Positions 57,545-64,000 of a stretch of 64,000 nt of DNA are shown one piece after another. The first letter of the stretch is position 1. Each line of letters starts with the position of its first letter. The notes under the pieces were generated by a model. The model did not search any database and was not told the DNA's origin. It saw only the letters and a list, made by a program, of their open reading frames with translations. The DNA is from Sialis fuliginosa (Eukaryota > Arthropoda > Insecta > Megaloptera > Sialidae): assembly GCA_961205875.1 (NCBI GenBank), contig OY540822.1, positions 14,944,501 to 15,008,500 on the forward strand, written 5' to 3'. A program made the translations under genes and the position numbers.

Positions 57545-59821
57545 GTTTTAACAATAATATTCACTGTTATTTTTATAACAATTAACATGTGCTTTTACTT
57601 CATTTGATTAACATTTACTTTATTCCATGTTGGTTGGTTCTTTGATTTCTCTTTACTATCACAAATTAAATTCTACTTTATACCTGCATAAAATCACTAT
57701 CTGTATAGGTATATAAATATTTAAAAATAAATTATTAAATTAACTAGTTTAAAATTATTTCTCTGATCTTAATTCTACCAGATTAAAATTTAAACTGAAA
57801 TCATGTACATGACTTAAAATGTTCTTGAGTTATTTACATAGTATTTCGAAATGATTCTAAGATATTTTCCCCTCCAAAAAAAATCATCGAAAAACCCAAT
57901 GTCAACATATATTAACCAATACTATTATTTTAAAAATCCCTTTTATATATCGTAAAATTGCGGTGCGAGTTATCAAAAATCATTTTTAATATAATTATTA
58001 ATATAACACTTTACTTCGTCTATTGTTATTGAAGACGCAAGGAAATTAAATGTAATGTAACGAATCGCGCCGAAAAGGCAACTAAAAAAGAAAGTACTGT
58101 AATGACCCCAATTTATGAAAGAAAGTGAACACAACTCCCCCATATGAAAATAAAAACATCCTAAAGTCACACTGCAAGAGGCTTGGGGAAATACGCGTCT
58201 CCTTCGAGAAAACGGATTTAAACGTGAATATCTTAATTAAGATTACATAACATACTTATGAATCATTCAGATGTCAACATGATTAATTCCACAAAACAAT
58301 GCAATTTAGAAAAAAACTACGTTTTTGTAAGACTCGACTCGTGAAAAATTACGTTAGATTTTTTTCTAATAAATATTCATACCATAAGGTACTGGCACCA
58401 GTCTTGACCGCTTTAAAAGCAAGTTTTTTTGGGATTCTCATAAACTCATGTTACTAATAAAATAAGTATTCTTTGTTAAATCAATTTAATTATCAAAGTC
58501 CGTTTTTTAAATTACAACCTTTATGTTTTTTTTAGTTTTTTACTAATTACGCAAGTCCACAAAAAAGGTTTTATACCTTTTACACGGACTATAAATACGA
58601 ACTAAAACAAAAATTAAAAATTTATATCATTTTATACCAAATCTAATTAATTACTTTTTTAGACTTGCTAATTTGCTTTTAAACATAAAAATTATATTAT
58701 TCAGTGATTAATTGAATTTTTTTTCTGAACTTATATACATAGTTTTATTGTAGTGTATCTAAAGGTTGTGTAAAATTGGTTTTTTTATAAATCATTTATG
58801 GGATTTTTAAAATATTTTTTTGTAGTAATAATAATAAATTAATCTACTATTTGATGTTATTTACAATTAGTGCAATGTTTTTTTTCGTTCATACATCCGG
58901 TTCATGAATCATTTTAATAATGAAACTATTATATATCACATAATCAGGACTGGCTTTATAAATGTAGGGTTTAATTAAAGGAGCATATTTTATTTATACT
59001 TGGACATAACATACGCGATAACTTATTTAAATTAATTCTAAACAAAATGAACATTTCCCCTTCGTCTCAGGAAATCCTGGCGCCATGTGTCCCCCGTGAC
59101 AGTGGCGGACTTAGGATTTTTTTCTTGCGCATGCGTTCTTTAGTTATTATTGTTAAAATAAATACATTGATTTTATATTTATAGAAATATTTAAAGTAAT
59201 TATATTAGTCATTTTATTGTATTATGATTGAGATAAGTCCATTTCTTCGGAAGAAATTAGTCGCTATTCGAATAATTACAGACGATATATATATATGTTA
59301 TACAGCGGTTCTTAAACAGTGGATCGAGGTTAATTTAGTTGCAGTTTATTTTTACTTTCTTATACGGTCAATATATTAATGTATAGTTGAAACGATTTTT
59401 TATTTAGAATCAAAAACGATCAATTTTTAAATTATTTTTTAAACTATTATGTAAAATCAAATTCTCTAATATTTTATTTGAACCTCCGTTTTTTGGGAGT
59501 TTTTAAATCAATATTTAAAATCGTTTGTATTTTTATTTTTTTTTCTTTTTCATTCGAAGCATACTTATTTTACGTTCGATATTACAGGAGTGCAGTTTTG
59601 AAAATTTGTAGAACTTCTGGTATGACAGTAGTAAATTTGATTGGTTCGTATTTTCCGGCTAATCGACACATAACGAAAATTGTCGAATCTTTTTTATCGG
59701 TCATAATGTAAAAATGTATGAAAATATTTACCCCGAGTGAAAAATAGATTAAAATAATGTGTTAACACTCGAATTTTCGGCTTAAACAAAATCAAAATTA
59801 ATTTTAACAGTTTATTTTATA
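57545..59821. other. Intergenic region between the clip protease and IPPK
   Basis: Both genes point away from this 2.3-kb gap, so it should hold both promoters. It contains the MITE half-copy at 58389 and a CAGTGGCGGACTTAGG transposon end at about 59100 without a recognised partner. A 77-codon frame at 59478-59711 shows no family resemblance and was not called. Confidence 0.5.
58389..58560 (+). repeat. Half-copy of the 5711-6120 MITE family
   Basis: TACTGGCACCAGTCTTGACC, then a TTTTTTGGGATT block and CTCATGTTACTAATAAAA, align with the reverse complement of the right end of the 5711-6120 copy. The opposite terminus is not recognisable. Confidence 0.65.
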
Positions 59822-61568
59822 ATGGCACAAATGTTTATCAAAGATAATAATGTTTTTAATGAAGGAAAGTGGTACTATGCTGGAGAAGGGAATAAAAATC
59901 TAGTCATATATTTCTTAAATCGAGAAGAGGCTTATAGATTTATTAAAACGTCTATTAATAATAACGTAGAAGAATCTTGTTTAGATAAATTAGAATATAA
60001 AATTGTTAAGAGAATATATTTCTACCACCAAAGACTGATTTTGCCGATGTTAAGTCCATATGTTTCAGAAGTTAAAGGGATAGAATTAAAAACAGAAGAT
60101 GTGGATAAATTGAATAAAACTTTCGCTAATATACGACCACGTAAGTTCTTTAACTATATTTTTATAAATTTAGAACAAAGGTATTTTTTAATTTAATTTT
60201 AATTTTTTTTAGCTTACAGACTTCACAAAACTCTTCGATGTCGCTATGTTTTAGTGTTCCGTAATTTTACAAAGTTACCTAAAAGATGTATTGCCGATAA
60301 TGTGCCAGTTTTTACTGTAGAAATAAAACCAAAGCAAGGGTGGGTTCCAATTGCAGACAGAAATTCATCATTATGTTCATTTTGTATCCACCAATATTTT
60401 AAAGTATGTTTGATTTGAAATAAAATAATATTTCTCTTTGTAATTTAAAATTTTAAATTCCAGATTTCCGACGCAAGTGAAAAAAGTAAATACTGTCCAT
60501 TGGATCTTTATTCAGGGTAATTTATTATTGTATAAATTAAAATTCTATTGAATTAACTCTATTTATTCTTTTAGAAATTCATTTCGAATGAAGAAGGCTT
60601 TATTGAATTTGCTAGAAAATCCACAAAACAATTTTAAAATATTATTAAGGGGGCGTGTGGGGTACAATAGAAAACATACAGACGACTATAAATACAGATT
60701 CATATCACAATGCCTTAATGATGATCAAAATAAAGGAAACGAGTAAAGAAACAAAATACATGTTCCGATTATTAATTTTGTAAATTCAATATTTCTTTCG
60801 TAGGTTGATTGAAAAACTTATGAATCTTGTTATTACGGCTTTGACAACAAACTGTGATTTCCCCAATAACAATCGTTTATCAAAAATAAAAAAGACGCAA
60901 CACGTTTCTGATAAATTATCCCTACATTATAACAGCAAACGTAACTGCTGTCTGATAGAAGATTCCGAACTTACTCCAGGATGTGTTCTAGATATCCTGT
61001 ATAGAATGCAAATGTTAAACCAACATGGCATTGCATACGTCTATAAAGTATATGAAGAGTTTGTAAAAACAAAAATGAAACCAGATGATAATAAATATAA
61101 ACTGATTGATTATTTACTCGAAAATACTGATCGCTATGAAGGCTGTACCTGCGTTGATCAGAAGAATGAAATTATTAGTGATATTTGTGAGAAACATCAG
61201 TACGAAGATATTTTAACTAAATATTTACTTTTCTCCACTGCCAGAGATTGTTCTATAATGTTAACTTTTCGGTACATTCCAGAGTAAGTTCTTTCAGATC
61301 TTACCATAGCAGTTTTTTTACTCCTTTATATTTGAATAGTCAAAAGACAGTAGAAATTGATTGTTTATAAAAGTTGACATTTGCATTTTGTTTTAGATAT
61401 TATTCAAACAACGTAATTAATAAAATAAGGTGTGAAGATGGTAAAGAGTATGAATTCACTGTTGGTGTCATAGATTTGGATCCGAAACCATTAAATTGTA
61501 TTGAAAAACATTATAGACAAAAACTACAAGCGTTAAGTCGTTTATCATGGAGTGAAATTTTAATATGA
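59822..61568 (+). CDS. IPPK: Inositol-pentakisphosphate 2-kinase (IPK1), complete, 6 exons
   Basis: Phosphorylates inositol pentakisphosphate at the 2-position to make phytate (IP6), the last kinase step to IP6 and the entry to pyrophosphate forms. Exons: 59822-60140, 60213-60403, 60464-60516, 60575-60742, 60804-61283, 61397-61568; total 1383 nt, 460 aa (human 491). Family signatures: the nucleotide-binding GEGNKNLV near residue 21; VEIKPKQGW at about 142-150; the cysteine-rich SLCSFCIHQYF followed by KYCPLDLYSGN, which is hallmark IPPK sequence; and the C-terminal VGVIDLDPKP, corresponding to the DLDxKP nucleotide/metal motif. The start chosen gives the expected short N-terminal lead-in to the glycine loop. 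AATAAA lies at about 61676. The gene is convergent with SUCLG2, stop codons 290 bp apart. An earlier upstream start cannot be excluded but none is needed. Confidence 0.93.
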
Positions 61569-61858
61569 TTTTATCTTAAATTAATTAATATGTTTTTAAC
61601 TAATACAGTATTTACAATAGTTCCAATTAATTCATAAAATCTCAAATATTTTAATGAGTATTATTTATTATACAAAATAAAACAAATTAAACAATACAAT
61701 TTTGTATATTTTTATTTGTATGAGTAAATAACAACATTATTAATTTTAATTGAAATTTACTAACTAAATCTTGTACTAATATAATATTTTTAACCATTGA
61801 ATTTTTGTTATCAAAAATGTTTTACTTAAATTTTACCGTATATAAAAAATATTCACAA

Positions 61859-63930
61859 TTATAAAATACTTTGTACAGCTTTAATTGCGGCATCATCTAG
61901 ATCAGAAGCCGACTCAATTTTACAACCAGAATTCTTAATTATTTTCTTAGCTTCATTGACGTTAGTTCCTTCCAGGCGTACAACTAACGGTATATTTAAA
62001 TTTAGTTCTTTTGAAGCTCTCACGATACCGTTAGCAATGGTAGCACAATTGACAATACCTCCAAATACATTAACTAATATAGATTTAACGTTTTTATCCG
62101 TAGTTAAAATTTTAACAGCGTTGAAAACTTGTTCATCTTTTACACCACCACCGACGTCTAAGAAGTTGGCTGGTTGACCACCATGAAGTTTGATTATATC
62201 CATCGTAGCCATCGCTAATCCAGCTCCATTCACGAGACACCTGGAAATATAAAAAATTAAGTTAGGTTTCATTTTCCAGTTAACGCAGTTTATCTTTGAC
62301 TGTTATAATTCATAAAGGTTCATGAGAGTAATTTTTTAAAAACAATTTTACTATTTTATGATAAAGTTTTAAATACAACTTTCTAGAAAATCAGAAAAAG
62401 CTAAAGAAATTCCATTAGCCAGGGAAATTGTCTGGCAATGCTAAATTCCTATTATTAAAAAAGAAAACGCGCAAAATTTTCAATTTCTATTGTTGAAAAA
62501 TATTTAATCACGTGATTTATTTTAACCACGTTAACCAATCACAACAAATGTACCGCACTTCATGTTGTTCAATTTAATTGTTGAATATGTCAACAAATTT
62601 GTAATAGTGGTGTTATTAATATATTTTTGTGATTTGTTATTGTGGGTAATACAATTATATCTTTTTTAAAAATATAAATACATAATTCATTTCACGAAAT
62701 TTGATCTTAGTAATTTATTTTACCTTTTTGAAAATACCTGGTGAATTTGTAATTCAGTTCAATCTAAACGAAGTACATATATTTTTTATGCATGCAGAAA
62801 TAACTTTTAAAAGAGAATTGTGAATTTCCTGTATAAATTTGATTTATTTTAGTTAAAGTGTTGTTCTTACCCAATATTTCCTTCTAGAGGTATGTAATTC
62901 AAGTTCCATTTACTAGCTTCAATTTCTCTTGGATCTGACTCGGTTGTATCATGTAATTCATACAATGTTTTATGTCTAAATTTAGAATTATCATCAAAGG
63001 CGAGTTTGGCATCTACAGCTATTACGTTTCCTTCATCTGTTTCTACTAAAGGATTTATTTCAAGTTGTATACAGTCCATATTTGTAAACAATTCCCACAT
63101 TTTCTTAATTTGATCAGCAGTCTTTTTTTGTAAGGAACCATCGAATTTCAGGAATAAAGCTATGTCATTTGCTATTTTATCGGTAATTCCTGAAAAATAA
63201 ATAATAAATTTGACTGACTCATTATGTAAAAATGTTTTTTTTTTTACCTTCTAATATATCGATTGGGAATGTTTTTATAAGTTCAGGAGTTTCTTTGGCA
63301 ACTGTTTCTATATCTACTCCACCTGCTGGTGAAGCCACAATGACGGGTCCATTGTGCTCTCGATCCAACAAAATACACAAATAAGTTTCACGTTTAATAT
63401 TAACACTTTCTGCGACCATGACTTTGTTTACTGGAATGCCAATTTTAGGTGTTTGTTTTGTTATTAATCGATGACCAATCATGGCGCGAGTTATTTCGTC
63501 TACCTTCTTCGGACTGGAAAAAATATTTTCGGAAAGTGCATCTTAATTAAAATAAAATTTATTTATCATAAACTTACTCATTGGTAATATGAACACCTCC
63601 TTTAAATCCATTATCAAAATGTCCTTTACCCCGACCTCCAGCTAAAACTTGGGCCTTAATTACAAATTCCAAAGGCCCTAAAAAGAAAAGTGATTTTAGT
63701 TAATTCTGAATTAAAAGTTGTTTGTTATTACTATATATTTGTATGACTAAGTTTTGATATCACAGTTTTTAATAGAAAATCGAATACATACGGAACGACT
63801 GAAGACTCGCACTAATTTCTCGAGAGTTTTCTATTAAAACAAAGTCTTGTACGTTTATGGCATTATTTTTAAGTAAATTTTTACTTTGATACTCTAAAAG
63901 ATTTAAATTGCACGTAGCAATTTTAACTGC
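61859..63930 (-). CDS. SUCLG2: Succinate-CoA ligase, GDP-forming, beta subunit, mitochondrial (5' partial)
   Basis: Beta subunit of mitochondrial succinyl-CoA synthetase, which couples succinyl-CoA cleavage to GTP formation in the TCA cycle, paired with the SUCLG1 alpha subunit. Exons seen: 63930-63792, 63677-63578, 63513-63248, 63189-62871, 62240-61859; 1206 nt, 401 codons plus stop. Motifs in order: [100 protein letters not shown] with [21 protein letters not shown] and [10 protein letters not shown]. The [12 protein letters not shown] and [13 protein letters not shown] segments match the GTP-specific subunit better than SUCLA2, which has GGIMRCDVIAQGI. The targeting peptide and start codon lie beyond base 64000: the first visible exon opens with an acceptor at 63931-63932 and no in-frame ATG. 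About 30 residues are missing compared with the human protein. The G versus A assignment rests on remembered residues. Confidence 0.9.
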
Positions 63931-64000
63931 CTAAAACATAAAATAATAATATGTTAAATGTTGTCTATTTATTTTAAATTAAATAAATAAATATATTATA

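Noticed and set aside
59478..59711. 77-codon frame upstream of IPPK
   Set aside because: No recognisable domain, homopolymer-driven hydrophobic start, and a position in a divergent promoter region.

Overview
The window is nuclear DNA of an arthropod, most probably an insect. It is very AT-rich, has short spliceosomal introns (many 50-120 bp), insect-like orthologues of conserved metazoan genes, and many short inverted-repeat DNA transposons. I cannot place it to order from sequence alone. There are no prokaryotic, CRISPR, phage or operon features.

Layout. Bases 1 to about 39.2 kb contain no gene I can support. This stretch reads as a gene desert or a very large intron: AT-rich filler with dated and undated miniature transposons, tandem repeats, microsatellites and a few GC-richer islands. 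The most striking item is a hAT-type element at 6874-7891 with a perfect 8-bp target duplication and a 746-bp palindrome as its core. Two GC-rich patches at 38.65-38.83 and 39.23-39.40 kb look like an exon and a promoter or first exon of an unidentified gene.

From 39.9 kb the window is gene-dense. HEATR5B (minus, 21 coding exons, 2013 aa) and WASHC4/SWIP (plus, 15 coding exons, 1101 aa) are head to head, with 266 bp between start codons. Both act in endosomal membrane traffic, so a shared promoter is plausible. WASHC4 is followed by a stack of nested hAT-like elements (51956-53448), then a clip-domain trypsin-like serine protease (minus, 7 exons, 545 aa). Next come IPPK, inositol-pentakisphosphate 2-kinase (plus, 6 exons, 460 aa), and, tail to tail with it, the GTP-specific succinyl-CoA ligase beta subunit SUCLG2 (minus, 5' end outside the window).

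Exon models were built by hand from GT/AG sites, reading-frame continuity and similarity to remembered family sequences. The summed coding lengths of the four complete genes are exact multiples of three. No search was run, so family names rest on motif recognition.
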